From: Streptomyces sp. Act143
GTDB taxonomy: Bacteria > Actinomycetota > Actinomycetes > Streptomycetales > Streptomycetaceae
Length of the DNA: 64,000 bases
Direction of reading: 5' to 3'
Assembly (NCBI RefSeq): GCF_003143935.1
Contig: NZ_QFRX01000001.1
Location: 5,702,643-5,766,642, forward strand
Below the pieces are notes generated by a model. The model was given only the letters and a program-made list of their open reading frames with translations. It had not been told where the DNA came from and did no database searches. How positions within the stretch are numbered: the first letter of the stretch is position 1; the number at the start of each line of letters is the position of its first letter. The translations under genes and the position numbers were made by a program. Positions 8,294 through 17,589 of this stretch are shown in pieces.

Positions 8294-11284
8294 ATGGCAC
8301 GACGCCGCAGCTCAAGCTCGTCAAGCTCGACGGGAAACCCGACGCCTACGACCACGCCCTCCGCGACGCCCCGCAACCGCACCCCGCAGCCCGTGCGGAT
8401 CCGGCGACGCACCTTCGGTGACTTCGTCAAGGCGTTCTTCGCGTTCGTCGCGCTCGCCGTCCTGGTCGTCGGAGTTCCGGGTGCGCTCGCCATGACGGTC
8501 GGGTGGCCGTTGCCGAGCGGGATGCCGAAGCTGGAGTGGCTGCAGCACGAGATCACCGTCGGCACCTTCCTCCACATCCTCACGGTCATCGTGTGGCTCG
8601 CCTGGGCGCAGTTCACCGCCTGCGTGCTCGTGGAGATAAAGGCCGCCGTGTCGGGGGTCGGGGTGCCCGGGCGCGTTCCCGGCGCCGGACCCAGTCAGCT
8701 GCTCGCCCGGCAGCTCGTCGCCGCGCTCCTCCTCGTCGGCGCGACCGCCGCCAGCCTCACGCCGGGGCTGTCGCAGATCGGGCAGCACAGTCTCGACGGG
8801 AACCAGCGCGGTACCGTCGCCGCCGCCCAGCAGACCCCCGGTCTCTTCGCCCAGCAGCAGGAGCAGGCGGCCAGCACCGCCGCCGCCCTCGCCGAGCAGG
8901 CCTCCAGCGCCGCCGCCCACGCGGACGCACAGGGCGGCACCGCCAAGTCCGACGACACGAAGTACTACCGGATCCAACCGCCCGAGGGCCGGCACCACGA
9001 CTCCCTCTGGGAGATCGCCGAGCGCCACCTCGGCGACGGCCGCCGGTACAAGGAGATCTTCGAGCTCAACAAGGACCGCGTGCAGCCCGACGGCTCCAAG
9101 CTGTCCGAGGCCAGCCTCATCCGGCCCGGCTGGATCATGGAGATGCCGGGTGACGCGCGCGGGGGCGACCTCGTCGAGATGCCCGAGGCCGCCGGTGGCT
9201 CCGCCGCCCAGCAGCAGATCCACGACTACGGCAAGACCGGCGACCACGCCCAAGGCGGCGACCACGCGCAGGGCGGCGGCCACCAGCAGGGCAGCGGCGG
9301 CGCCTCCCAGGTCTCCCTCCCCGAACAGCGTCCCGCCCCCGACCAGCAGCCCAGCGGACAGCAGCAGGCCACCTCAGCCACCGAGGAGTCGTCGGCCTTC
9401 GGCCTGCCCCAAGCCCTCATCGGCGCCCCCCTCCTCGCCGCCGGCCTCCTCGGCGCCCTCGGCCGGCGGCGCCGTCAGGCCCTGTGGCAGTCGGCGTTCG
9501 GTGCCGTCGGCGGGCGGCGCGGCATGGAGCCGCCCACGCCGACCGGGGACGCCGCCGACGCGCAGGACGCCCTGCTCGTGGGCGCCGACCCCGAAGGCGT
9601 ACGCCTGCTCGACCGCTCCCTGCGCGGACTCGCCGCGTCCCTCGGCGCCGAGTCGCGTCCGCTGCCCACCGCGTACGCCGCCTGGCTCGGCGGCAATGGC
9701 GACCTTCATCTGCAGCTCGCCCAGCCCTCCGGCAACCCGCCCGCCCCCTGGCAGCTCGGGCAGGACCAGACGTTCTGGATGCTCGCCCGCGCGGACGCCG
9801 AGCGGTACGAGGACGTCGACGCCGCCGCCCCGTACCCGGGCCTGGTCAGCCTCGGCACCATGGACGACTCGCGCCTCCTGCTCAACCTGGAGTCGGTGCC
9901 CGGCATCGTGTCCCTCGCCGGCCGCGAGGCCGACCGTGCCGCCGTCTTCGCCTCCGTCGCCGCCGAACTCGCCACCAACGGCTGGTCGGACCGGATGACC
10001 ATCACCCTCGTCGGCTTCGGCGAGGACCTCACCCCGCTCGCCCCCAACCGGCTCCGGCACCTCGACACCATCGACGACCTCATCGAGACGATGGACGCCG
10101 AGACGCGGCAGCGGCGGGGGGCCCTGGGGGCCGCCGGTCACGACTCCGTGCTCACCGGGCGCACCGGGCCCGCCCAGCACACCCGCTGGGCCCCGCACCT
10201 CGTCCTCCTCGCCGCCGAGCCCGCCGCCGACGACGCGATGAAGCTCGCCGAACTCGCCGCAGACGCCAGCCGCCTCGGCATCGGCTACCTCGTCGGCACC
10301 GAGAGCGGTGACCTGCCCGGCGCCGCCTGGGAGATGGAGGTCACCGGCGAGGGCAAGCTGCTCGCCCCGCTGCTCGGGCTCGAACTCGACGCCCAGCTGC
10401 TGCCCGTGCCGTTGCAGCGCGCGGTCGTCGAGCTGTTCGTCGAGGCCGACCCCGAACGCGAACCGCAGGGTCCGGCCACCGCGCCGCCGTTCCTCGTCGA
10501 CATCAGCGAGCAGGGGCGGCCCGCCGTCTACGCGCGGCTCGTCGGGCCGTACGAGATCATCGGCCTCGACACCCCCGACGGCGACCGCAGCGCCCTCCTC
10601 CACGAGGCGCTCGCCCTGCTGCTCCTGCACCGCGAGGGCGTCCACCCGCGCGTGCTGTCCTCCGCGCTGTGGCCGCGCGGCGTCACCGACGACGTACGCG
10701 AGGCCCTGCTCGACCGGCTGCGCGCCTGGCTCGGCACCGACCCCGACGGCACCCCGCGCCTCAAGGCCGACAGCACCGGACGGCTCACGCTCGCCAAGTC
10801 CGTCGTCTCCGACCTCGACGTGCTGCGCTCCCTCTACCACGAGGCCACGCAGGGCCGCGGCGTCGACAGCCGTGCCGTGCGCGGGCGGCTGCTCACCGAC
10901 GCGCTGGTGCTGGTGCGCGGCCCGCTGCTCGCCGACCGGCCCGAGGGACGCTACCGCTGGCTCACCCACGAGATCATCGACGCCCAGCTCCCGCTGCTGG
11001 TCGCGGACATCGGCCTCGCGCTCTCCGAGTTCCACCTGGTCAAGGACCGTGCGGAGAAGGCCATCGAGGCGCTGAACGCGGCCCTCAACTCCGCCCCCGG
11101 CGACGAGCGCCTGTGGCACGAGCTGCTGCGCGCGACCCACTCCACCGGCGACACCGCCCGCCTCCAGGCCCTCGCCGCCGACCTCATCTCCCGCAGCGGC
11201 GCCCGCGGGCTGCCGCCGCGCACCGAAGCGCTGCTCGACGAGCTGCTGCCGGCGTGGCGCGACGGCGTCGCGGCCGTGGGATGA
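8294..11284 (+). CDS. Membrane-anchored LysM / winged-helix / BTAD protein
   Basis: Encodes 996 residues. A Ser/Thr/Pro- and Arg-rich N-terminus is followed by two membrane segments (about residues 50-75 and 95-120) and a third near 150-170. Next come an Ala/Gln-rich stretch and a LysM-like module (YYRIQPPEGRHHDSLWEIAE through IRPGWIMEMP), then a Gly/His/Gln-rich linker and a further hydrophobic segment (GAPLLAAGLLGALG) followed by RRRRQ. The C-terminal third has a winged-helix-like part (HEALALLLLHREGVHPRVLS, ALWPRG) and a BTAD-type tetratricopeptide region (AEKAIEALNAALNSAPGDER), as in SARP regulators. I infer that LysM faces the wall and BTAD the cytoplasm. Its stop overlaps the start of the prepilin peptidase gene by 4 bases (ATGA). 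Confidence 0.85.
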   Translation: MARRRSSSSSSSTGNPTPTTTPSATPRNRTPQPVRIRRRTFGDFVKAFFAFVALAVLVVGVPGALAMTVGWPLPSGMPKLEWLQHEITVGTFLHILTVIVWLAWAQFTACVLVEIKAAVSGVGVPGRVPGAGPSQLLARQLVAALLLVGATAASLTPGLSQIGQHSLDGNQRGTVAAAQQTPGLFAQQQEQAASTAAALAEQASSAAAHADAQGGTAKSDDTKYYRIQPPEGRHHDSLWEIAERHLGDGRRYKEIFELNKDRVQPDGSKLSEASLIRPGWIMEMPGDARGGDLVEMPEAAGGSAAQQQIHDYGKTGDHAQGGDHAQGGGHQQGSGGASQVSLPEQRPAPDQQPSGQQQATSATEESSAFGLPQALIGAPLLAAGLLGALGRRRRQALWQSAFGAVGGRRGMEPPTPTGDAADAQDALLVGADPEGVRLLDRSLRGLAASLGAESRPLPTAYAAWLGGNGDLHLQLAQPSGNPPAPWQLGQDQTFWMLARADAERYEDVDAAAPYPGLVSLGTMDDSRLLLNLESVPGIVSLAGREADRAAVFASVAAELATNGWSDRMTITLVGFGEDLTPLAPNRLRHLDTIDDLIETMDAETRQRRGALGAAGHDSVLTGRTGPAQHTRWAPHLVLLAAEPAADDAMKLAELAADASRLGIGYLVGTESGDLPGAAWEMEVTGEGKLLAPLLGLELDAQLLPVPLQRAVVELFVEADPEREPQGPATAPPFLVDISEQGRPAVYARLVGPYEIIGLDTPDGDRSALLHEALALLLLHREGVHPRVLSSALWPRGVTDDVREALLDRLRAWLGTDPDGTPRLKADSTGRLTLAKSVVSDLDVLRSLYHEATQGRGVDSRAVRGRLLTDALVLVRGPLLADRPEGRYRWLTHEIIDAQLPLLVADIGLALSEFHLVKDRAEKAIEALNAALNSAPGDERLWHELLRATHSTGDTARLQALAADLISRSGARGLPPRTEALLDELLPAWRDGVAAVG

Positions 11285-12006
11285 GCACGCTCCTCGTTCT
11301 CGCCGCCGCGCTGTGGGGCGCGGCGGCGGGCGCGGTGATGCCGAGAGCCGCCTACCGGTTCTCGGCCCCGGCCGGCGAGCCGTGGCGGGAGTCCTGCCCC
11401 GACGGCGGGCATCCGGTCCGGGGCTGGGTCGGCCGCGGCCGGTGCGCGCACTGCGCGCGGTCGTACGGTCCCTCCGCCGTCCTGCTCACCCTCGTCACCG
11501 CCCTCGTCTGCGCCGCCCTCGCCGCCGCCACCGGCACCCGGCCCGAGATCGGGGTGTGGCTGCTGCTCGCGCCGGTCGGCGTGCTGCTCGCGGTCGTGGA
11601 CCTGAAGGTCCAGCGGCTGCCCGACCCGCTCACCCTGCCCTTCGCCGGGGCCGCCCTCGCCCTGCTCGGCGTGCTGTCCTTCGTCCCCGAGCACACCGGC
11701 GACTGGCTCCACGCCCTCTTCGGCTCCCTCGCCCTCGGCGGCGGCTACTTCGTGCTCTTCCTCATCAACCCGGCCGGCATGGGCTTCGGCGACGTGAAGC
11801 TGGCGCTCGGCACGGGGGCGGTGCTCGGCTGGTACGGGTGGCCGACGGTCATGCTCGGCACCTTCGCCGGGTTCCTGCTGGGGGCGCTGTACGGCGGCGC
11901 GCTGATCGTCGTCCGCAAGGCGGGCCGGAAGACGGCGATCCCGTTCGGGCCGTTCCTGATCGCGGGGGCCTGGACCGGCGTGCTGATCGGGGCGTACGCG
12001 GCCTGA
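11281..12006 (+). CDS. Prepilin peptidase (type IV leader peptidase, A24 family)
   Basis: Encodes 241 residues with 6-7 hydrophobic segments. The two catalytic Asp motifs of aspartic leader peptidases are present: VDLKVQRLPDPLTLP near residue 100 and GMGFGDVKLALG near 165. A cytoplasmic Cys pair CAHC remains, but the first pair of the classical two-CxxC module is replaced by SCPDGGH. It cleaves and may methylate type IV or Flp-type prepilins at the membrane. The ATG at 11281 overlaps the stop of the LysM-BTAD gene, so the two are translated together. No pilin or Tad assembly genes are visible here, so the substrate must be encoded elsewhere. Confidence 0.92.
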   Translation: MSTLLVLAAALWGAAAGAVMPRAAYRFSAPAGEPWRESCPDGGHPVRGWVGRGRCAHCARSYGPSAVLLTLVTALVCAALAAATGTRPEIGVWLLLAPVGVLLAVVDLKVQRLPDPLTLPFAGAALALLGVLSFVPEHTGDWLHALFGSLALGGGYFVLFLINPAGMGFGDVKLALGTGAVLGWYGWPTVMLGTFAGFLLGALYGGALIVVRKAGRKTAIPFGPFLIAGAWTGVLIGAYAA

Positions 12007-12096
12007 CGTCGGCCGTGTCGGTGGGCTGGCGTAGGCTGGCCGAGTCCGCGCACATGGATGCTTCCGTCCACAACCCTTGACGAAAGGGACGCCCCG

Positions 12097-13296
12097 GTGA
12101 CCGAGAAGGCCGACCTTCAGTCCGTCCTCGACCGCGCCGCCGCCGGTGGGCGGATCACCCCTGAAGAGGCGCTCGACCTCTACCGCGACGCCCCGCTGCA
12201 CGCGCTGGGCTCCGCCGCCGACGCGGTGCGACGCCGTCGGTACGCGGGTACGGAGCACATCGCGACGTACATCATCGAGCGGAACATCAACTACACCAAC
12301 GTCTGTGTCACGGCGTGCAAGTTCTGCGCCTTCTACGCGCCGCCGAAGGACACGAAGAACGGCTGGACGCGGGACCTGGACGACATCCTGCGGCGCTGCG
12401 CCGAGACCGTCGAGCTCGGTGGCACGCAGATCATGTTCCAGGGCGGGCACCACCCGGACTACGGCGTGGAGTACTACGAGAAGCACTTCGCCGCCATCAA
12501 GGAGGCGTTCCCGCAGCTCGTCATCCACAGCCTGGGGGCGAGCGAGGTCGAGCACATGGCCCGGATCTCCAAGGTCAGCGTCGAGGAGGCCATCCAGCGC
12601 ATCCACGCCGCCGGGCTCGACTCCTTCGCCGGTGCCGGGGCCGAGCTGCTGCCCGAGCGGCCGCGCAAGGCCATCGCGCCGCTGAAGGAGAGCGGTGAGC
12701 GCTGGCTGGAGATCATGGAGACCGCGCACCGGCTGGGCGTCGAATCGACCTCCACCATGCTCATGGGCACCGGCGAGACCAACGCCGAGCGCATCGAGCA
12801 CCTGCGGATGATCCGTGACGTGCAGGACCGGACCGGGGGCTTCCGGGCCTTCATCCCGTACCTCTACCAGCCGATGAACAACCACCTGAAGGGCCGCACC
12901 CAGGCCACGATCTTCGAATACCTGCGGATGATCGCGATCGCCCGGCTCTTCATGGACAACATCGCCCACATCCAGGGCTCCTGGCTGACCACCGGCCAGG
13001 ACGCGGGCCAGCTGACGCTGCACTACGGCGCGGACGACCTCGGCTCGGTCATGCTGGAGGAGAACGTCGTCTCGGCGGCCGGTGCCAAGCACCGCTCCAA
13101 CCTCCAGGAGATGATCGACATGATCCGCACGGCGGGCCGCACCCCCGCCCAGCGCTCCACGACGTACGAGCACCTCGTCGTCCACGACGACCCGGCCAAC
13201 GACCCGGTCGACGCACGGGTCATGTCCCACATCTCGTCGACGGCGATCGAGGGCGGCACGGCGCATCCCGAGCTGAAGATCCTCGCGTCCAACTGA
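12097..13296 (+). CDS. mqnC: Cyclic dehypoxanthinyl futalosine synthase
   Basis: Encodes 399 residues of a radical SAM enzyme that cyclises dehypoxanthinyl futalosine in the futalosine route to menaquinone. The cluster motif CVTACKFC (Cys 70, 74, 77) is intact, followed by the MqnC/MqnE-type AFYAPP. The C-terminal half has IPYLYQPMNNHLKG and QLTLHYGADDLGS typical of MqnC. The GTG at 12097 is preferred over the ATG at 12058 because it follows AAAGGGA at a suitable distance and removes 13 unlike residues. A TAGGCT at 12032-12037 is a -10 candidate. The product feeds the quinone pool used by the nuo complex encoded about 11 kb away. Confidence 0.95.
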   Translation: MTEKADLQSVLDRAAAGGRITPEEALDLYRDAPLHALGSAADAVRRRRYAGTEHIATYIIERNINYTNVCVTACKFCAFYAPPKDTKNGWTRDLDDILRRCAETVELGGTQIMFQGGHHPDYGVEYYEKHFAAIKEAFPQLVIHSLGASEVEHMARISKVSVEEAIQRIHAAGLDSFAGAGAELLPERPRKAIAPLKESGERWLEIMETAHRLGVESTSTMLMGTGETNAERIEHLRMIRDVQDRTGGFRAFIPYLYQPMNNHLKGRTQATIFEYLRMIAIARLFMDNIAHIQGSWLTTGQDAGQLTLHYGADDLGSVMLEENVVSAAGAKHRSNLQEMIDMIRTAGRTPAQRSTTYEHLVVHDDPANDPVDARVMSHISSTAIEGGTAHPELKILASN

Positions 13297-13303
13297 CCTG
13301 CGC

Positions 13304-13750
13304 ATGGAGACGATTCACGCCGCCGACGAGGTCCGGTACACCTGGAAGGCGGAGCCGATCGAGGGCGGCGCCGTGCTGGTGGGGCGGGACCGGGTCGGCG
13401 CCGTGGGCACGCTGGAGGAGCTGCGCGAGCGGTTCCCGGACGCTCGCGTGCGCGTGTGGCCCGGGGTTCTGGGGCCCGCTCGCATCCATGAGGGCCCGCT
13501 GCCCGACGCCCCGAGCCCGCGCGAACGCATCCACGCCGTGCTGAAGTCGGGCGCGGTGGCGGTCCTGGAGGAGTACGCCGACACCGCCGAACTCCGTGCC
13601 GCCGCCGAGCGGAACGACGTGGTCGTGCTGCCGCGGGTGCAGCCGACGGCGATCCGGGAGGTCGGCCGAGCCGACCTCGCCGTGTTCGCCGAGGACGGCG
13701 AGTGCATCGCCACGGTGTGTGCCGGCCGGCTCGTCCACAGACGCCGCTAA
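13304..13750 (+). CDS. Small amidohydrolase-like composite-domain protein
   Basis: Encodes 148 residues, beginning 7 bases after mqnC. The sequence resembles only the N-terminal beta-sandwich of imidazolonepropionase or aminodeoxyfutalosine-deaminase-type amidohydrolases (GGAVLVGRDRVGAVGTLEEL, then FPDARVRVWPGVLGPARIHE). The metal-binding HxH and the rest of the barrel are absent: the position where HTH is expected reads ARIHE. It is probably not a working deaminase. Its place directly after mqnC suggests a link to menaquinone synthesis or to a lost deaminase gene. The stop overlaps the stop of the convergent GH18-like gene. Confidence 0.75.
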   Translation: METIHAADEVRYTWKAEPIEGGAVLVGRDRVGAVGTLEELRERFPDARVRVWPGVLGPARIHEGPLPDAPSPRERIHAVLKSGAVAVLEEYADTAELRAAAERNDVVVLPRVQPTAIREVGRADLAVFAEDGECIATVCAGRLVHRRR

Positions 13751-14715
13751 CCGGCCAGCGCCTCCCCGAACGCCCCTGAACTCTGCTGCACTCCACTGCA
13801 GTTCGTCAGAGCATCCTCGTCACCCGTGCATTCCTGATCCCGGAACGTCGCCCACATCGACACCCACCCGATCCCCTTCTCCTCCGCGAACTTCCGCACC
13901 TGAGCGGCATCGGACAGCGTGAACGTCTCCCCGGCCACGTCGTTCGTGCCGATCATCGAGGTGAGTGCCATCCCGCCCCAGGCGGTCGCGTCGGACGTCC
14001 CGAAGACGTCCTTCAGCTGTGTGTGCGCCGCCTTCGCCGCCGTCAGGGCGTAGTCGCCCATGTCGCCGTCGTACTTCTCCGCGTAGTTCATGGTCATGAG
14101 ATTGACCGTCGAGACCTGTACCGCACTGTTGTTGGCCGACTCCAGCAGCGCGAGGGCGTCGTCGTCGAGCCCCGACGGCATCACCGGGAGCGTGAAGGAC
14201 ACGGCGACGTCCTCGCGCTCCTCCTGGAGCAGCGCTATCGCCTCCGAGCGCAGGTCCACCGAGTCGGTGTCGGCCAGCGCGTCGCCCTCGACGTCGAAGT
14301 CGGCCTGCGTGGAGCCTGCCGCGTCGAGGGCCGCGCCGTACGCCTCGGCCAGCTCCTCCGCGCTGTCGCACACCTCCGCCAGCTCCTCACCGGACGCGCC
14401 GCCGAAGGAGACCCGGACACTCGCCCCGTCCTTCTTCAGCGCCGAGATCCGGGACGCCACCTCCGAGTCCCCGATCGCCGTCGTGCCGTTCCACTTCGGG
14501 GTGCAGCCGCTGCCGTCCGAGATCGCGAAGGCCAGGTTGTACGTCGTCGGCGACCCGGCGGAGTCGAGGTCGGAGGCGTCCGTGACGCTGACGTAGGGGG
14601 CGTAGGCGGTGCTGGGCGACGATTCCGGCGCTGTGTCGGTGTCGGCCGAGCAACCCGACGTAGCCAGGGCAAACAGGCAACCGGTGCCCGCCGCCGACCT
14701 CAGGAAACGCCGCAT
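13747..14715 (-). CDS. GH18-like (chitinase-fold) lipoprotein
   Basis: Encodes 322 residues with a lipoprotein signal ending LATSGC (Cys about 22). The fold follows GH18: VSFGGASGEE resembles the SxGG strand, and ADFDVEGD (Asp139-Asp141-Glu143) matches the catalytic DxxDxDxE with the first Asp missing but the DxE intact. NLMTMNY matches the later MxYD strand. GH18 enzymes hydrolyse beta-1,4 GlcNAc polymers. Its anchoring and its place divergent from a polysaccharide synthase suggest trimming or release of that polymer. It ends in a 4-base overlap with the convergent gene (CTAA at 13747-13750). Confidence 0.82.
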   Translation of the reverse strand: MRRFLRSAAGTGCLFALATSGCSADTDTAPESSPSTAYAPYVSVTDASDLDSAGSPTTYNLAFAISDGSGCTPKWNGTTAIGDSEVASRISALKKDGASVRVSFGGASGEELAEVCDSAEELAEAYGAALDAAGSTQADFDVEGDALADTDSVDLRSEAIALLQEEREDVAVSFTLPVMPSGLDDDALALLESANNSAVQVSTVNLMTMNYAEKYDGDMGDYALTAAKAAHTQLKDVFGTSDATAWGGMALTSMIGTNDVAGETFTLSDAAQVRKFAEEKGIGWVSMWATFRDQECTGDEDALTNCSGVQQSSGAFGEALAG

Positions 14716-14944
14716 CGCACGTGCACCCGCTTTCGTGATTTCTGTCTCAGGACGGAAAAATGCGTTCCTGAAGTGACACCTTCAACCCACACCCTCAACC
14801 ACATCTTCAACCCTATTCGCCCTGGACAGGGTCACGCAGGCGTTCCAGCGAACTCTCAGTGAAAAGACAGGTTAAGGCGTTTCTCATACGCGCCTCACAT
14901 CAGAGCCCGAGTTCGACATATAAAGCATCCCTAATATCCGGGGA

Positions 14945-15328
14945 ATGCATTCCGAGCCTGCCATCGAAAACCGCGCCCCGCGTGGTCGCCGCCGCAAACG
15001 CGGCAACGGGTCCGACACCGAGGGGCCCGTGTTCGTTGACAACTCCGGACGCCGCTCGAAGCTGCTGCGCCGGATCGGTCTTCTCGTCGGCGTCCTGTGT
15101 CTCGGGTACGCCGTCGTGCTGGGCCTGGCGTTCATGGGGATCGGCACGTCCAGCCCGTCCTCGCTGCTGCCCTTCGGCGGTGGCCAGGGCGGCCCGGCCG
15201 GACAGGGCGGCACCGGCCCTGGCCTACGCCAACAGGGCGGCGTCGGCACCGTCGTACAGCCCAGCGGCACCCCGCCCGCGCTGCCCTCGGGCGTCCCCAC
15301 GCCGTCCGCGTCCGCGAATGCCGACTGA
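14945..15328 (+). CDS. Small single-pass membrane protein of the polysaccharide locus
   Basis: Encodes 127 residues. The N-terminal 40 are very basic (RGRRRKRGNG), followed by one membrane segment (about 43-65) and a Gly/Gln/Pro-rich outer tail. No enzyme motif is seen. GGGGA directly abuts the ATG, too close to act as a ribosome binding site, so the start is uncertain; a TATAAA lies about 20 bases upstream. Its stop is 16 bases before the synthase gene, so the two are likely co-transcribed. It may be an accessory subunit of the synthase, inferred only from position and topology. Confidence 0.7.
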   Translation: MHSEPAIENRAPRGRRRKRGNGSDTEGPVFVDNSGRRSKLLRRIGLLVGVLCLGYAVVLGLAFMGIGTSSPSSLLPFGGGQGGPAGQGGTGPGLRQQGGVGTVVQPSGTPPALPSGVPTPSASANAD

Positions 15329-15344
15329 GCGGAGCGCAGGCACC

Positions 15345-17588
15345 GTGACGACGACCACGACATCCCACCGGGGCCGGCGCCGCGCCCCCTCCCGCATCGA
15401 GCGCGCGGCGGGCAAGGCGGCGGCGCTGCAGAAGCCGCGCGTGCTGCTCGCCCTGCTGCTCCTGCTCGCGCTGACCAGCGTGATGCTGCTGGACGGCTAT
15501 CTGCGTGCCGAGGTGGGCGGCGACCAGCGGGTCCGTGACGGGGCCGCCTCCGGCAAGGTCCCCGACAAGATCCTCACCGGCGGGCCGATCCTCAGCTTCC
15601 GCGGCGGACAGGCCACGACCGTCTCCGTCCCGGACAAGACCATCGCCCTGACCTTCGACGACGGCCCCAACCCCACCTACACCCCGCAGGTGCTGGAGAT
15701 CCTGGAGAAGTACGACGTCCCCGCCACGTTCTTCGTGGTCGGCTCGATGGTGTCGCGCTACCCGGGGATCGTGAAGGACATGGTCGAGCAGGGCAACGAG
15801 GTGGGCATCCACACCTTCACCCACGTCGACCTCTCCTACCAGAGCGACGCCCGCGTCGACCGGGAGATGCAGCAGACGCAGCTCGCGCTGGCGGGCGCGG
15901 CCGGCATCACCACCACGCTGTTCCGGGCCCCGTACTCCTCGGAGACGGACGCCATCGACAACTACAGCTGGCCCGTCTACCAGAAGCTCGGCGAGGACGG
16001 CTACACCAGCGTCTTCGTCGACACCGACAGCGACGACTGGAAGAAGCCGGGCGTCGCGAAGATCGTGAAGTGGGCGACGCCGTCCCGGAACAACGGCGCG
16101 TCCGTGCTGTTCCACGACGCGGGCGGCGAGCGCTCGCAGACCATCAAGGCGCTGCCGAAGTACATCGAGAAGATGCGGGCGAAGGGGTACACCTTCACCA
16201 CCATCAGCGGGGTGCTGGAGAAGGAGCAGTCGGCCGGCGCCCCCGGGACTCCCCGGGCCGACGGCACCGGTGTGAACACCCTCCAGGCCGCCCACCGCGA
16301 GGCCACCGGCGCCACCCTCTACGAGGGCAGGGCCCTCATCGCCGCCGTCGCCGTGGCGGAGTGGGCGGTGCCCGCGCTGTCGGTCGGTCTGCTGGTCGTG
16401 GGGGTGGCCGTCATGGGCCGGTTCGGGATGATGCTGATCCTCGCCCGCAGGCATTACAGACAGCGCAACAAACGCCGCTTCAGCTGGGGTCCGACCGTCA
16501 CCCGTCCGGTGAGCGTGATCGTCCCGGCGTACAACGAGAAGGAGTGCATCGCCAACACGCTGGAGTCGCTGGCGCAGAGCACCCACCCGATCGAGATCAT
16601 CGTCGTCGACGACGGGTCCACGGACGGCACCTCCGAGATCGCCCGCGCCGCGGCCGACCGGCTCGGCATGGTCAACGTCCGGGTGATCCGCCAGGAGAAC
16701 GCGGGCAAGCCGGCCGCTCTCAACAACGGTGTCCGCAACGCCGGTCACGACATCGTCATCATGATGGACGGCGACACCGTCTTCGAGCCGGACGCCGTGC
16801 ACCAGCTGGTGCAGCCCTTCGCCGACCCCGCGGTGGGCGCGGTCGCGGGCAACGCCAAGGTCGGCAACCGCGACACGGTCATCGGCGCCTGGCAGCACAT
16901 CGAGTACGTGATGGGCTTCAACCTCGACCGCCGCATGTACGACCTGCTGCGCTGCATGCCGACCATCCCGGGCGCGATCGGCGCGTTCCGCCGCGACGCC
17001 GTGCTCCAGGTCGGCGGCATGAGCGAGGACACCCTCGCCGAGGACACCGACATCACCATCGCCATGCACCGCGCGGGCTGGCGGGTCGTCTACCAGGAGC
17101 ACGCCAAGGCGTGGACCGAGGCGCCGGGTTCGCTGAAACAGCTGTGGTCGCAGCGCTACCGCTGGTCGTACGGCACCATGCAGGCGCTGTGGAAGCACCG
17201 CAAGTCGCTGACGGACAAGGGTCCTTCGGGGCGCTTCGGCCGGGTGGGGATGCCGCTGGTGGTGGTCTTCCAGATCGTCACGCCGGTCTTCGCCCCGCTC
17301 ATCGACGTCTTCACCGCGTACTCGATGATCTTCATCGATTTCCGGGCGGCCCTGCTGGCGTGGCTCGCGGTGCTGGGCGTCCAACTGGTCTGCGCCGCCT
17401 ACGCCTTCCGTCTCGACAAGGAGAGGTACCGCTATCTGCTGATGATGCCGCTCCAGCAGCTGGCCTACCGGCAGATGATGTACCTCGTCCTCATCCACTC
17501 CTGCATCACCGCCCTCACCGGCGGCCGCCTGAGGTGGCAGAAGCTGAAGCGGACCGGCGAGGTCGGGACGCCGGCGGGGGTGGGCTGA
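15345..17588 (+). CDS. Polysaccharide deacetylase / family 2 glycosyltransferase fusion
   Basis: Encodes 747 residues. The GTG at 15345 follows GGAG at 15331-15334; the open frame extends upstream without likely coding content. A membrane segment near residue 30 precedes a NodB domain with TFDDGPN (about 103-109) and the metal-binding HTFTH (156-160). After another membrane segment comes a processive GT2 domain with VIVPAYNE, MMDGD (473-477), EDTD and QRYRW (603-607), then several C-terminal membrane helices. This architecture makes and partly de-N-acetylates a beta-linked GlcNAc-type polymer at the membrane; MatB of Streptomyces is a known example with the same order. Product identity is inferred. 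An acyltransferase gene follows after one base. Confidence 0.93.
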   Translation: MTTTTTSHRGRRRAPSRIERAAGKAAALQKPRVLLALLLLLALTSVMLLDGYLRAEVGGDQRVRDGAASGKVPDKILTGGPILSFRGGQATTVSVPDKTIALTFDDGPNPTYTPQVLEILEKYDVPATFFVVGSMVSRYPGIVKDMVEQGNEVGIHTFTHVDLSYQSDARVDREMQQTQLALAGAAGITTTLFRAPYSSETDAIDNYSWPVYQKLGEDGYTSVFVDTDSDDWKKPGVAKIVKWATPSRNNGASVLFHDAGGERSQTIKALPKYIEKMRAKGYTFTTISGVLEKEQSAGAPGTPRADGTGVNTLQAAHREATGATLYEGRALIAAVAVAEWAVPALSVGLLVVGVAVMGRFGMMLILARRHYRQRNKRRFSWGPTVTRPVSVIVPAYNEKECIANTLESLAQSTHPIEIIVVDDGSTDGTSEIARAAADRLGMVNVRVIRQENAGKPAALNNGVRNAGHDIVIMMDGDTVFEPDAVHQLVQPFADPAVGAVAGNAKVGNRDTVIGAWQHIEYVMGFNLDRRMYDLLRCMPTIPGAIGAFRRDAVLQVGGMSEDTLAEDTDITIAMHRAGWRVVYQEHAKAWTEAPGSLKQLWSQRYRWSYGTMQALWKHRKSLTDKGPSGRFGRVGMPLVVVFQIVTPVFAPLIDVFTAYSMIFIDFRAALLAWLAVLGVQLVCAAYAFRLDKERYRYLLMMPLQQLAYRQMMYLVLIHSCITALTGGRLRWQKLKRTGEVGTPAGVG

Positions 17589-17589
17589 G

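Noticed and set aside
12058..12096. Upstream ATG for mqnC
   Set aside because: It lacks a ribosome binding site and adds 13 residues not typical of MqnC.
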